A DNA stretch of 54,379 bases from Burkholderiaceae bacterium. GTDB taxonomy: Bacteria; Pseudomonadota; Gammaproteobacteria; Burkholderiales; Burkholderiaceae_A. How positions within the stretch are numbered: the first letter of the stretch is position 1; every line of letters starts with the position of its first letter. The stretch lies in assembly GCA_018882785.1 (NCBI GenBank), contig VERI01000010.1:1-54379 (forward strand), written 5' to 3'. The notes under the pieces were generated by a model. It was given only the letters and a program-made list of their open reading frames with translations. It did no database searches and had not been told where the DNA came from. Position numbers and translations under genes: made by a program. Of this stretch, positions 11,477-23,946 are shown piece after piece.

Positions 11477-12778
11477 TTGACGCTTCAGGACTGGCTAGAA
11501 AAGATCTCTTCTCAGCACGCCCGGCCCATTGATCTGGGCCTGGATCGGGTCGTGCGTGTTGCCCAGTCGATGGGGTTCGCGGCAGGACGTGAGGGCGACA
11601 GCGCCAGTATTAGCCTTGGATGCGTTTCGATTCTGGTCGGTGGTACCAATGGCAAGGGGTCGACCTGCGCCATGTTGGAATCCATTTTGCTGCAATCGGG
11701 CTATCGGGTTGCGTTGTATACCTCGCCACATCTCTATCGATTCAATGAGCGTTTGCGGATTAATGGCCAGACGGTAGAAGATGAGGTATTGCTGGCGGCA
11801 TTTTCCCGTGTCGAGCAGTCTCGGGGTGAGGTCTCTCTCACCTATTTTGAATTCACTACGTTGGCGATCTTTGATGTAATTGCGCGTTCGGGTGTAGATG
11901 CCGCAATTCTTGAGATAGGCTTAGGCGGCCGGCTTGACGCGGTCAACATCGTTGATGCGGACTGCTCTGTTCTTGTCTCGGTCGATCTTGATCATCAGGA
12001 GTTTCTCGGCGATACCCGAGAGGCGATTGGCTGGGAAAAGGCGCATATCGCAAAACCAGGGCGCCCCTTTATCTGTGCGGATCCTGAGCCGCCTGCGACT
12101 GTTGCACAGGTGGTAAGTGCGCGTGGGGGTGACTTATGGCAATTTGGCATGGACTTTAATTTCCAGGGAGATCGTCAGCAATGGAGCTGGGCGGGACGAG
12201 GGCAGCGACGTAACGCAATGGCCTATCCCGCATTACGCGGCGCAAATCAATTACTTAACGCATCAGCAGCGCTGGCCGCCTTAGCGGCGTGCCGCCATCT
12301 TCTGCCCGTATCGCAGGGTGGGGTACGTCAAGGATTTGCCATGGTCGAGCTTGCTGCGCGGTTTCAGGTGCTTCCAGGCCAGCCTGCGGTGGTGCTTGAT
12401 GTTGCGCATAACCCGCATGCAGCGGCTGTACTTGCCGCCAACCTTGATCAGATGGGATTTTTCCCTAAGACCGTTGCGGTCGCGGGGATTGTCGCTGGCA
12501 AAGATGCAGCTTCGATTATCAAGCGATTGGGTGATCGAATCGATCACTGGTGTCTGTGCTCCCTTGACGGCGTGGAAACTGCCGGCCGTGCTCGGACAGC
12601 ACAGCAGTTAGCGCAAGTGCTGACAGCAGAGATTCCCCATGCAGCCTATAGCTGCTATGCCGATCCGACACAGGCATATGAGGCCGCTGCCGCGATGGTG
12701 CAGCCCAGTGATAGAATTGTGGCCTTCGGGTCTTTTTTGACTATCGCTGCACTCTATCAATTGCGCCATGTCCGCTGA
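11477..12778 (+). CDS. folC: Dihydrofolate synthase / folylpolyglutamate synthase
   Basis: Adds glutamate to dihydropteroate and then to folates, using ATP (Mur ligase fold). The ATP loop GTNGKGSTCAMLES is present, followed by YTSPHLYRFNERLRING and ILEIGLGGRLDAVN. The start is a TTG: no ATG or GTG occurs in frame between the accD stop and the conserved IDLGLDRV region. Length is 433 residues. The end overlaps the next gene by 11 bases. Confidence 0.95.
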   Translation: MTLQDWLEKISSQHARPIDLGLDRVVRVAQSMGFAAGREGDSASISLGCVSILVGGTNGKGSTCAMLESILLQSGYRVALYTSPHLYRFNERLRINGQTVEDEVLLAAFSRVEQSRGEVSLTYFEFTTLAIFDVIARSGVDAAILEIGLGGRLDAVNIVDADCSVLVSVDLDHQEFLGDTREAIGWEKAHIAKPGRPFICADPEPPATVAQVVSARGGDLWQFGMDFNFQGDRQQWSWAGRGQRRNAMAYPALRGANQLLNASAALAALAACRHLLPVSQGGVRQGFAMVELAARFQVLPGQPAVVLDVAHNPHAAAVLAANLDQMGFFPKTVAVAGIVAGKDAASIIKRLGDRIDHWCLCSLDGVETAGRARTAQQLAQVLTAEIPHAAYSCYADPTQAYEAAAAMVQPSDRIVAFGSFLTIAALYQLRHVR

Positions 12779-13442
12779 TCGCGAGTCCCGTCCACACCAG
12801 CGTGATGATCAAGCATCGGACCCTATGGCGGATCACAAGCGGCGTGCCCGTTGGCGCCTTTTGGGTGCGGTCATCATCACCGCGGCCGTAGCTGCCCTGG
12901 CACCCTTACTGCTAGAGGATCAGGCCCGGCCGCTGTCTCAGGATTTGCTGATCGAAATCCCATCGCGTAATTCACTGTTCTCTAAGATCGACTCCCTGAA
13001 GCCCGCTGCCGAGCCAGCCGCACAGGACACGGCCCAGACGGCACCGGCTACGCCAGCTGCTGAAGAAAAACCGGCGGCTGTTGAGCCGAAGAAATCACCA
13101 TCGAAAAAGGCGGAGGCCCGGCAGGCGGCAGAGCCTGACGCTAAAAAATCCGATACCCGACCCGCTGCGGAAACGGGCAACAAAAAGTCCGAGACGAAGC
13201 CGGCTTCAGAGACCGGCTTTATGGTGCAGGTGGGGGCCTACGCAAAAATTGAATCGGCAAATTCCGTGAAGGCAAAACTCACGTCGGGCGGCCACCGGGT
13301 CAGTATCGAGACAATCAAGCTGGATGATGGGTCTGATCGGCATCGGGTACGCATTGGCCCCTTTGAGACGCGGGAGCTGGCCAATCAGGTGCGCGATCGT
13401 GCGAAATCCCAAGGCTATGACGCGATGGTGGTGGGTCCTTGA
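12768..13442 (+). CDS. SPOR-domain cell-division protein (DedD-like)
   Basis: A bitopic inner-membrane protein of 224 residues: a charged cytoplasmic N-terminus, one transmembrane helix at about residues 28-48 (LLGAVIITAAVAALAPLLL), a long Ala/Pro/Lys-rich linker (about 75-145) and a C-terminal SPOR domain starting near GFMVQVGAYAK. SPOR domains bind denuded peptidoglycan at the septum. The linker contains a tandem near-repeat (KKSDTRPAAETGN then KKSETKPASETG). The position between folC and cvpA-purF matches dedD in many proteobacteria, but the gene is divergent enough that I give no symbol. Confidence 0.88.
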   Translation: MSADRESRPHQRDDQASDPMADHKRRARWRLLGAVIITAAVAALAPLLLEDQARPLSQDLLIEIPSRNSLFSKIDSLKPAAEPAAQDTAQTAPATPAAEEKPAAVEPKKSPSKKAEARQAAEPDAKKSDTRPAAETGNKKSETKPASETGFMVQVGAYAKIESANSVKAKLTSGGHRVSIETIKLDDGSDRHRVRIGPFETRELANQVRDRAKSQGYDAMVVGP

Positions 13443-13999
13443 TGCAGTGGTTCGAGGCCCTGACCTGGATCGACCTCGTGGTGATTGGGGTGGTTTTACT
13501 CTCGACACTGTTGTCATTATTTCGTGGTCTGATTAAAGAGATCGCGTCTTTAGCGGTCTGGGTACTCGCATTTGTAGGGGCAAGTCGACTTGCATCGCCT
13601 GCAGCCGAGTTCGTACCCGATTGGATTGCGCCTGCCTTTCAGCAGACCGTTGCGTTTGTGGTAATCCTGCTGGTGATCTTGTTGCTTGGCCGGCTGTTGA
13701 CCATGCTGCTGAAAGAAATGGTCAGTGCCGCGGGCATCAGTGGTCTGGATCGTCTGCTGGGAATGGGCTTTGGCCTGGCCCGGGGGGGGCTGCTTGTGAC
13801 CGTCTTGGCGATTCTGGCGGCGATGACGGCTTTGCCCACCCAGCCGGCCTGGCGCTCCGCCCAGACAAGACCATTTTTGGAGCTCGGAATTCGCACCGCA
13901 GCCCCCTGGCTGCCCCCGCCGGTGGGAGATCGGCTTAGACTTCCGGTTTCTTCGTCATCCGGATCCGGATCCCTGGGGAGTTCAGCATGTGCGGTGTGA
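13442..13999 (+). CDS. cvpA: CvpA family membrane protein
   Basis: An inner-membrane protein of 185 residues with four likely transmembrane segments and the family opening TWIDLVVIGVVLLSTLLSLFRGLIKE. CvpA is needed for colicin V export in E. coli and contributes to envelope stress tolerance; its molecular activity is not settled. The ATG at 13442 overlaps the preceding TGA; a TTG one codon earlier is possible. It runs 13 bases into purF, the usual partner in proteobacteria. Confidence 0.9.
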   Translation: MQWFEALTWIDLVVIGVVLLSTLLSLFRGLIKEIASLAVWVLAFVGASRLASPAAEFVPDWIAPAFQQTVAFVVILLVILLLGRLLTMLLKEMVSAAGISGLDRLLGMGFGLARGGLLVTVLAILAAMTALPTQPAWRSAQTRPFLELGIRTAAPWLPPPVGDRLRLPVSSSSGSGSLGSSACAV

Positions 14000-15498
14000 T
14001 CGGCGTGGTTGGGCATTCTGCAGTGAATCAGCTGCTCTATGACGGCCTGTTGCTGCTTCAGCATCGTGGCCAGGATGCCGCGGGTATCGCAACCGCTCAG
14101 GGCAAGCGTATCCATATCCATCGGGGTAATGGCCTGGTCCGCGATGTATTTCGTACCCGCAATATGCGTAACCTGCAGGGCGAGATGGGCATTGGGCATG
14201 TGCGATATCCAACTGCAGGTAGCGCGTCAAACTCTGAAGAAGCCCAGCCGTTTTATGTGAACGCGCCGTTTGGCATTGTGCTGGGGCACAACGGCAATCT
14301 GACCAATGCGGAAGAGCTGCAGCAGGATATGTATCGGCGCGATCGGCGCCATATCAACACAGAATCGGATTCCGAGGTGCTGCTCAATGTGTTTGCCCAT
14401 GAGCTGCAGCAGGCGGTCTCGGGCCTGTCGTTGGATGAATCGGCGATATTTACTGCCGTCTCCGCGGTACATGCCCGGGTTCGCGGCGCGTACGCCTGTG
14501 TTGCAATGATTGCTGGCTACGGCATCGTTGCATTCCGGGATGCCCATGGCATTCGTCCGCTTGCGCTCGGTCGCAATGTAGATGCCCAGGGCGAGGAGTG
14601 GATGATTGCCTCAGAGACTGTCGCGATCCAGGGATTGGGGTTCACGCCGATTCGGGATGTTGCCCCCGGTGAATGTGTGGTCGTGACTCTGGATGGCGAG
14701 ATTCACTCTCGGGTCTGTGCGCGTCACACCCGTTTGAATCCATGTGTCTTTGAATACGTTTACTTTGCCCGGCCTGACTCGGTGATTGATGGTGTCAGTG
14801 TGTATGACGCCCGTCTTCGGATGGGGGAGTCTCTTGCGGAAAAGGTCCGACGCGAGTGTTCCTCGGGTGATATTGATGTGGTGATGCCGATCCCCGATTC
14901 GAGCCGCCCGGCAGCCATTCAACTCGCGATGCGTCTAGGCATTGAATACCGTGAGGGGTTTATCAAAAACCGCTACATCGGACGGACGTTTATCATGCCG
15001 GGACAGGCGGCCCGAAAAAAATCGGTCCGTCAGAAACTTAATGCGATCCCCTATGAATTTAAAGATAAAAGCGTGCTGATTGTCGATGACTCCATCGTTC
15101 GGGGAACGACCAGCCAGGAGATTGTGCAGATGGCGCGGGATTCGGGCGCCAAGCGGGTGGTCTTCGCCTCGGCGGCCCCCCCGGTCAGGTTTCCGAATGT
15201 CTACGGTATTGATATGCCTACGCGTGGAGAGTTGATTGCCTTTGGCCGTGATGATGAGGAAATTTGCAGGGCGATTGGTGCTGATGCGCTGATCTATCAG
15301 GACATTGAATCCATGCGTTCCGATGTGATGAGCCTAAACCCCAACATCGAGGGGCTCGAGGCATCCTGTTTTGATGGCCAGTACATTACTGGAGATATCA
15401 CGGAACGGGTGCTTGATTCGCTTGAATATGCCCGTATTCATGGCGATGCAGAGGCAACGCGCCGACAGCTGGCCTTAAATCTAAGCAATGACGACTAA
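13987..15498 (+). CDS. purF: Amidophosphoribosyltransferase
   Basis: First committed step of purine synthesis: glutamine plus PRPP gives 5-phosphoribosylamine. The start places Cys2 (MCGVIGVVG) as the glutamine-hydrolysing nucleophile once Met is removed, which fixes the start codon. The phosphoribosyltransferase domain has the PRPP motif VLIVDDSIVRGTTSQE. The 503-residue product matches the E. coli-type enzyme without a propeptide. It overlaps cvpA by 13 bases and metZ by 11. Confidence 0.97.
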   Translation: MCGVIGVVGHSAVNQLLYDGLLLLQHRGQDAAGIATAQGKRIHIHRGNGLVRDVFRTRNMRNLQGEMGIGHVRYPTAGSASNSEEAQPFYVNAPFGIVLGHNGNLTNAEELQQDMYRRDRRHINTESDSEVLLNVFAHELQQAVSGLSLDESAIFTAVSAVHARVRGAYACVAMIAGYGIVAFRDAHGIRPLALGRNVDAQGEEWMIASETVAIQGLGFTPIRDVAPGECVVVTLDGEIHSRVCARHTRLNPCVFEYVYFARPDSVIDGVSVYDARLRMGESLAEKVRRECSSGDIDVVMPIPDSSRPAAIQLAMRLGIEYREGFIKNRYIGRTFIMPGQAARKKSVRQKLNAIPYEFKDKSVLIVDDSIVRGTTSQEIVQMARDSGAKRVVFASAAPPVRFPNVYGIDMPTRGELIAFGRDDEEICRAIGADALIYQDIESMRSDVMSLNPNIEGLEASCFDGQYITGDITERVLDSLEYARIHGDAEATRRQLALNLSNDD

Positions 15499-16705
15499 AA
15501 AACGCCCGCCGTCAGCAGACCGCAGAGACCTTCGATTCGCGACCCGTGCGATTCGTGCGGGTACCACGCGATCTGATTTCGGGGAACACTCTGAAGCGAT
15601 GTATCTCACGTCGAGCTTTGTATTCGATGATGCAGAGCAGGCCGCAGCGCGATTCCAGAATCGCGAGCCGGGCATGGTCTATTCTCGGTTCACGAATCCT
15701 TCGGTACAGATGTTCGAAGAACGGCTGGCGTCGCTTGAAAATGCGGAGCGCGCCGTCGCCACCAGTTCTGGAATGTCCGCCATTTTGGCCACCTGCATGG
15801 GGCTACTGAAGGCTGGCGATCATATCGTTGCTACGCCCAGTCTGTTTGGGGCCACCATTCAGCTGTTCGATAACTACATGGTCAAGTTTGGTGTGGGCGT
15901 CGATTATGTCTCGCTCACCGATCCAAATGCATGGGCAAAAGCGGTTCGTCCCACGACCCGTCTCTTTTACCTGGAGACACCATCGAATCCGTTGACTGAG
16001 ATTGCCGATATCGCAGCAATTTCAGCAGTCGCACAAAAGCACAATATTGTGCTGGTGGTCGATAACTGTTTCTGTACGCCTGCCTTGCAGCAGCCATTGG
16101 CGCTGGGCGCGGACTTGGTCATTCACTCGGCAACAAAATACCTCGATGGCCAGGGCCGTGTGATTGGGGGTGCTGTTGCAGGCCGTAAGGAGCTCATCGA
16201 GCCTGTCTTTCAGATGATTCGAAGCTGTGGCCCGTCGCTGTCTCCGTTTAACGCCTGGGTGTTGCATAAAGGATTGGAGACCCTAGAGCTCAGAATGCGC
16301 GCGCATAGCGGCGCTGCCCTGGCCTTGGCCCAGTGGCTGGAGCAGCATCCTGCTGTTGATCGTGTGTTGTATCCGGGGCTTGTGTCACACCCTCAGCACG
16401 GACTGGCGATGCGGCAGCAGTCTGCTGGCGGGGCGATCGTATCGTTCGAATTAAAAGGCGCAAGCCCAGAGGAGCAGCGCCGTCGGGCGTTTGCCTTAAT
16501 TAATGCGGTTCAGATCATGTCAGTGACGGGCAATCTTGGTGATACACGAACCACGATTACCCATCCCGCCTCAACCACCCATGGACGTATCTCTCAGCAG
16601 GCCCGTGAACGGGCTGGCATCGGCGAGGGGCTGGTCCGAATTGCGGTGGGGCTGGAAGACATCGAGGATCTCAAAGCGGATCTGGACTCTGGCCTCGCGG
16701 CCTGA
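15488..16705 (+). CDS. metZ: O-succinylhomoserine sulfhydrylase
   Basis: PLP enzyme of the Cys/Met metabolism family that makes homocysteine from O-succinylhomoserine and sulfide. The PLP lysine is Lys217 in IHSATKYLDGQGRVIGG, and the family features YSRFTNPSVQMFEERLA and VVDNCFCTPALQQPL are present. Position directly after purF and overall sequence favour MetZ over MetB or MetY; substrate choice (succinyl or acetyl ester) cannot be settled by eye. It is 405 residues long. Confidence 0.92.
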   Translation: MTTKKRPPSADRRDLRFATRAIRAGTTRSDFGEHSEAMYLTSSFVFDDAEQAAARFQNREPGMVYSRFTNPSVQMFEERLASLENAERAVATSSGMSAILATCMGLLKAGDHIVATPSLFGATIQLFDNYMVKFGVGVDYVSLTDPNAWAKAVRPTTRLFYLETPSNPLTEIADIAAISAVAQKHNIVLVVDNCFCTPALQQPLALGADLVIHSATKYLDGQGRVIGGAVAGRKELIEPVFQMIRSCGPSLSPFNAWVLHKGLETLELRMRAHSGAALALAQWLEQHPAVDRVLYPGLVSHPQHGLAMRQQSAGGAIVSFELKGASPEEQRRRAFALINAVQIMSVTGNLGDTRTTITHPASTTHGRISQQARERAGIGEGLVRIAVGLEDIEDLKADLDSGLAA

Positions 16706-16716
16706 GCATAACGGCG

Positions 16717-17910
16717 ATGGATCGGCTGTTGACCTCAGATCCGCCGCCGCATCGCGACCTGTGCACGGACTGTGGTGTCTCGCGGACCTCCCAGCCGAAG
16801 CGTTGCGCGACCGCCTGCCAGTTTATTGCGCCCGACTATCCCAAGATGGAGCGTCAGGTCCATGGCCGAGCCCGTCGTCCACATCAATGGGATGAACGTT
16901 TTTTTGGCCCCTATCAGATCCTGTATCGGGCATCGCTGAAGCAGCCCTCCCCAGGAGCCCAGTGGACTGGAATTACCACGCGAATTGCAGAGCGGCTGCT
17001 GGAGCAGGGATTGGTGGATGCGGTACTCACCATGGCACCCGATGAGCAGGATTCCTGGCGGCCCGTTCCGGTGCTGGTCACCAAGGCGGAGGATCTCGCT
17101 AAGTGCCGAGGAATGCGTATGGGCTATGCGCCATTGCTGGCGATGCTGGAGCCGGCGATCGCGAAGGGCATTGAGCGGCTCGCAGTCATTGGAATTCCCT
17201 GTCAGGTCTATGCCCTGCGTGCCTTAGAGCAGGAACTCGGATTAAAAAAACTCTATGTGATTGGCACACCCTGCTCCGATAACACGACCACGGAGCGTTT
17301 TCATGAGTTTCTGAAGCTGCTGTCGACCAAGCCCGAGACAATTACTTATCTGGAATTTTGTGCGGACTATCACGTTGAGATTCGTTTTAATGATGGACGA
17401 AAAAAACGGATCCCTTTTTTGATGCTGCCATTATCAAAGCTGCCGGCAGATTTTTTTCCGCTGACCTGTCGTACCTGTGTGGATTACACCAATGTGCTGT
17501 CGGATATCACAGTGGGGTATATGGGGGGTCAGGGCCAGCAGTGGCTCATCGTACGCAACGATACGGGTGCTGAACTGCTCAGTCTCTTAGGCGATGAGAT
17601 CACACTGGCAGACCCCGGCAGCGCGGGCAATCGTCTGGGGCCAGTCAAAGGATTTATGCGCAACACAGAGCAGGCGGCCGGTGGCCTGCCGGTGCGCAGT
17701 ATGCCGGGCTGGCTGCGGCCCATTGTGGGCTGGCTTATGCCCAAGATTGGTCCGCGCGGCCTGGAGTTTGCCCGTGCCAGGGTAGAGATGAAGGCCGTTG
17801 AGACGGTGATTCATCTGCAGCGGCAAGAGCCCCGCCGTATCAAGTCTATGGTGCCGGATCATGTATGGGATCTTGTCAGCGCCTATGGGCTGCAGCGGCC
17901 CAAAGGATAG
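16717..17910 (+). CDS. FrhB-family Fe-S flavoprotein, BciB-like (candidate 8-vinyl reductase)
   Basis: A 397-residue protein of the coenzyme F420 hydrogenase/dehydrogenase beta-subunit family. The N-terminal cysteine set is Cys16, Cys19, Cys30 and Cys34 (LCTDCGVSR, then KRCATACQF). The central part has RGMRMGYAPLLAMLE, IGIPCQVYALRALE and IGTPCSDNTTTERFHEF, and the C-terminal part has CRTCVDYTNVLSDITVGYMGG, a layout suited to [4Fe-4S] clusters plus FAD. This layout resembles BciB, the ferredoxin-dependent divinyl-(proto)chlorophyllide 8-vinyl reductase, and plant HCAR. No F420 genes or other bacteriochlorophyll genes are visible here. Family membership is firm; the BciB function is inference. 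It lies 11 bases after metZ. Confidence 0.75.
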   Translation: MDRLLTSDPPPHRDLCTDCGVSRTSQPKRCATACQFIAPDYPKMERQVHGRARRPHQWDERFFGPYQILYRASLKQPSPGAQWTGITTRIAERLLEQGLVDAVLTMAPDEQDSWRPVPVLVTKAEDLAKCRGMRMGYAPLLAMLEPAIAKGIERLAVIGIPCQVYALRALEQELGLKKLYVIGTPCSDNTTTERFHEFLKLLSTKPETITYLEFCADYHVEIRFNDGRKKRIPFLMLPLSKLPADFFPLTCRTCVDYTNVLSDITVGYMGGQGQQWLIVRNDTGAELLSLLGDEITLADPGSAGNRLGPVKGFMRNTEQAAGGLPVRSMPGWLRPIVGWLMPKIGPRGLEFARARVEMKAVETVIHLQRQEPRRIKSMVPDHVWDLVSAYGLQRPKG

Positions 17911-17919
17911 ATTCTTTTC

Positions 17920-17939
17920 GCACCGGAAACAGCCGGTGC
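17920..17939. terminator. Hairpin between convergent genes, weak terminator candidate
   Basis: A perfect 7-bp inverted repeat (GCACCGG / CCGGTGC) with a 6-base loop lies in the 39-base gap between the BciB-like gene (+) and dnaE2 (-). Neither side carries a clean U-run, so intrinsic termination would be weak. Confidence 0.4.
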
Positions 17940-17949
17940 TTGTCATGCG

Positions 17950-21093
<3,144 letters not shown>

Positions 21094-21107
21094 GCCAGCA
21101 GTCCCGT

Positions 21108-22493
21108 CTAGGCAAAAAATCCATGCAGGTACCAGTCGTGTGCCGGTGTACGAAAAATCCAGAGCAATGATTGCTGTGGTGATCGGGCGATGAAGTAGTC
21201 CCGCTGTACAACGCTGTCAGGGGTCTCATCCCACCATCCCGCTTCAATGCGTTCGGGACCGCAGAGCAGCTGCAGCGGACCGTGATAGACAGGCCGATGA
21301 TGCTGAATGCCCAACGGCAGGGGCTGATTTAATAGCCAGGCGGGGCGGTGGGGCGTCTGGCCAATGGGCTGCGGATCGGCCTCAGACCGTGGCCTGTGCC
21401 GCGGTCCGGGCAATGCGGCAGGCTCCATTGCACTGTAGTACACCGCTTTTTCGGGGCGATGCTCATCCTCGATACACAGCCGGCATACATTGTCAGTGCC
21501 GAGTCGTGCCTGCAGACGTTCGATGAGTTCTTGTAGGGCCTGTTCGGCTTCGTGGCTGCCGCCTAGAAAATCTTTTGTCTGATGGGGCAGGGCAATGACA
21601 TCGGCCACATGCAGGGCCACATCATAAACAGGCCGTGGCAGACGAAACCGTGTCAGCCGTTCGGTCAGAATCCGTAGCAATCGTTGTGTATCGCGTGTGG
21701 GCCCTGCGCAGCGCAGTTCTAATAGGCTATGCGGTGGTCCGTCATGCAAGAGCTGCAGATCAATGGCTGTCACAGCGGACTGTCGTGCCAGCAGCCACGC
21801 GGATAATGCATGCAGGCAGGGAAGAACTGCCTGGACAATCATGTCGACATGGTCAGCCCGTGCTGGAAGTTCACGCTGAATGTGAAATTCGGCAGGCTGT
21901 TGAATCCATGCATGGGATTCATTCCGACGGCCTTCGGCAGCATCTAGTGCATCCAGCACTGACATTCCAAATCGCCGTGTAATGCCCGGACGAGGAAGTT
22001 TTTTGAACTGGCCAATGGTGTGGACACCCATTCGGGCGAGAATGTCCAGATGGCAATGTAGCTCTTCGATGACGGTTAACGGCAGTGCATCTAGACGGGT
22101 AGCATCGAATGAACTCGCCTGTAGGTCTGCGGTGTAATGCCATCCTTGCTCTTGCCATCCAAGCGCCTGCCACAGTGCCGCCCGGGCAGTTGGCCCGCAG
22201 GCAATCGTCAGGGCATCAGGCCCATGCCATCCCAGGCCTTGGCTGCCATGGATGACTTGGTACACGAGCCGTTCTTGGCCGCCCCATAGTCGAAGACTGG
22301 CCTGCGCTTCCATCAGCACTGCATGGGCCCAGCCGGTGATGGTGACGCAGGGCGTGAACTGCAGAGCCCATTGGGCAATTCTTTCTGCAGCCTGACGCGC
22401 AGTTTCAGCGGTGTGCTGACGAACCGTGGGCGGCAGGGGCTGATGAAAGGGTGTCAGGTAGCGACGGGGAATGATGTATGCGATCCACAGCAT
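21108..22493 (-). CDS. imuB: Y-family-like mutasome protein ImuB
   Basis: Non-catalytic Y-family polymerase homologue that links ImuA and DnaE2 to the sliding clamp. The start at 22493 gives the family N-terminus [13 protein letters not shown]; a more upstream ATG at 22595 would add 34 low-complexity residues. The DxD and DE catalytic acids of DinB are not present at the expected N-terminal place, as is usual for ImuB. A QPLPLG sequence in the C-terminal part is a candidate clamp-binding motif, followed by the family segment GPLQLLCGPERIEAGWWDE. The gene overlaps imuA by 89 bases. Confidence 0.9.
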   Translation of the reverse strand: MLWIAYIIPRRYLTPFHQPLPPTVRQHTAETARQAAERIAQWALQFTPCVTITGWAHAVLMEAQASLRLWGGQERLVYQVIHGSQGLGWHGPDALTIACGPTARAALWQALGWQEQGWHYTADLQASSFDATRLDALPLTVIEELHCHLDILARMGVHTIGQFKKLPRPGITRRFGMSVLDALDAAEGRRNESHAWIQQPAEFHIQRELPARADHVDMIVQAVLPCLHALSAWLLARQSAVTAIDLQLLHDGPPHSLLELRCAGPTRDTQRLLRILTERLTRFRLPRPVYDVALHVADVIALPHQTKDFLGGSHEAEQALQELIERLQARLGTDNVCRLCIEDEHRPEKAVYYSAMEPAALPGPRHRPRSEADPQPIGQTPHRPAWLLNQPLPLGIQHHRPVYHGPLQLLCGPERIEAGWWDETPDSVVQRDYFIARSPQQSLLWIFRTPAHDWYLHGFFA

Positions 22494-23187
22494 GGTGATG
22501 GGCGGCCTGTTGTGTCGGGGCTGCGGTGGGGGCGGCGATGATGGCCTCGTGGTCTTGCAGTGGGCGCAGACCGCTGCCTGGTATTGGAATAGCAATATCG
22601 ATTGGTGCTGACATGACAGGGCCGCGGCGTTTGATGACCTGCACGGCTAGATCTGGATAGCGTCGTGGCAGCAGCAGCATACGCAGCGGGGCGGGTGATG
22701 GATGGTCTTGTGCGGCAAAGGGGCGAAATACGAAGACCAGCCCTTGGGTTGTACTGGCGGCCAGCTGCAGTCTTCTGATGAGCTCGGGGCGTGTCGGGCC
22801 AGTGTGATCAAGCCAAGTAATAAGCGCACCGAATTGATTGCTTTTAATGGACTGTTCAACCGCCCAGAGTCGATCAATCGGTCGATCAGCCTGGACAATC
22901 AGAATTCTGCGGTGATCAATACCCATTGCCTCGAATGCGGGCGCATAAGGTGTGTGGGGTGGTGTTAGCAGCACCACATGTTTTCCGGATTGGGTAAGGC
23001 TGCGTAGCGTGGGGGCAAGAAATCTGAGCTCACCAATGCCCAGGTTGTGCACCAACAGTTCGGTAAGACTGCCGCGCGGCCATCCGTTGCCAGGCAGTTC
23101 ACGGTCCAGCAGACGAAAGCTGCTGCTGATGCCGCTGCAGTCGGTCTGATGGAGTGCCTGGCCTTTCCAGACGGCAGGGTGAATCAC
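22405..23187 (-). CDS. imuA: Translesion synthesis accessory protein ImuA
   Basis: A 260-residue RecA/SulA-like protein of the ImuA family. The N-terminal part has [31 protein letters not shown], the family equivalent of a nucleotide-binding start, and [15 protein letters not shown] follows. The C-terminal 50 residues are low-complexity (Ala, His, Ser, Pro), and this is the region that overlaps imuB in another frame. The ATG overlaps the lexA stop by four bases, so imuA is probably coupled to lexA translation. The family role is assembly of the ImuB-DnaE2 mutasome after DNA damage. Confidence 0.9.
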   Translation of the reverse strand: MIHPAVWKGQALHQTDCSGISSSFRLLDRELPGNGWPRGSLTELLVHNLGIGELRFLAPTLRSLTQSGKHVVLLTPPHTPYAPAFEAMGIDHRRILIVQADRPIDRLWAVEQSIKSNQFGALITWLDHTGPTRPELIRRLQLAASTTQGLVFVFRPFAAQDHPSPAPLRMLLLPRRYPDLAVQVIKRRGPVMSAPIDIAIPIPGSGLRPLQDHEAIIAAPTAAPTQQAAHHHAVDRIHHSPSLPDTLSSAPAAHGSSAHR

Positions 23188-23831
23188 GACAGAACCTTTG
23201 GGTTGCGGATGATGCCAATGCCCAGGCCTTCGATGGCGAACTCGGGATCACTGTCTTGCACGACGATCGGCTTAAAGGCGGGGTTTTCGGGCAGCAGGTG
23301 AATCTCATGGCCCTGATGCTTAAAGCGTTTGACAGTGACTTCATCGTGAAGACGGGCCACGACGATCTGGCCATTGCGAATCTGCGTAGCAGCCGAGATT
23401 TTTTTCACTGCAAGGAGATCGTCTTCCAGGATGCCGGCATCCCGCATGCTCATGCCGCGTACCTTTAGGAAGTAATCCGGCGTCTGGACAAACAGCCCCG
23501 GATCGACGCTGTAGTGGGCCTCGATGTGTTCCTGGGCGAGCATGGGCTGGCCGGCGGCAACCCGGCCGATCAGCGGGATGCCGATGGTGGTGGTATCGAC
23601 AAAGGATTTTTTGGGCGCCTGATGCAGCAGTCGAATCCCGCGGGAGGTGCCCGAGCTCAGGCTGATGGCGCCTTTGCGCTCCAAAGCCCGTAGGTGCTCT
23701 TCGGCGGCATTGGGCGACTTAAAACCCAGGGCGTTGCAGATATCCATGCGGGTCGGGGGGAAGCCGGTCTTGGCGATATGGGAGCTGATCAGGTCCAGGA
23801 TTTCCTGCTGGCGAGGGGTGAGGGTCTTCAT
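23184..23831 (-). CDS. lexA: SOS repressor LexA
   Basis: Represses SOS genes and self-cleaves when bound to RecA filaments. The start at 23831 gives the canonical [15 protein letters not shown]. The winged-helix domain (residues 1-69) includes [23 protein letters not shown]. The Ala93-Gly94 cleavage bond (GRVAAGQP) and the catalytic Ser128 (RGMSMRD) and Lys168 (DEVTVKRF) are all visible; three residues are inserted between the last two relative to E. coli. A LexA box lies 19 bases upstream, so the gene and the imuA-imuB-dnaE2 genes behind it should be autoregulated. The layout matches the lexA2-imuA-imuB-dnaE2 cassettes known from pseudomonads; whether a second lexA exists is unknown. Confidence 0.96.
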   Translation of the reverse strand: MKTLTPRQQEILDLISSHIAKTGFPPTRMDICNALGFKSPNAAEEHLRALERKGAISLSSGTSRGIRLLHQAPKKSFVDTTTIGIPLIGRVAAGQPMLAQEHIEAHYSVDPGLFVQTPDYFLKVRGMSMRDAGILEDDLLAVKKISAATQIRNGQIVVARLHDEVTVKRFKHQGHEIHLLPENPAFKPIVVQDSDPEFAIEGLGIGIIRNPKVLS

Positions 23832-23849
23832 GGGGTGATGGCTATCAGT

Positions 23850-23869
23850 TACTGGATATGCGTACAGTA
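23850..23869 (-). promoter_or_regulatory. LexA (SOS) box
   Basis: TACTGGATATGCGTACAGTA matches the E. coli consensus TACTG(TA)5CAGTA except for four central or inner bases; the outer CTG...CAG half-sites are intact on both sides. It lies just upstream of lexA (start 23831) and also upstream of the divergent SLAC1-like gene, so it could affect both. Confidence 0.88.
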
Positions 23870-23946
23870 CTGGGTTCATGGATAAACTGCAAGCACCTGG
23901 CCACACGGCCCTTTTGGAATTGATCGAACACTTACCCAAGGACAAG

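Noticed and set aside
13639..14199. 186-codon minus-strand frame opposite cvpA and purF
   Set aside because: Antisense to two well supported genes and without motifs.
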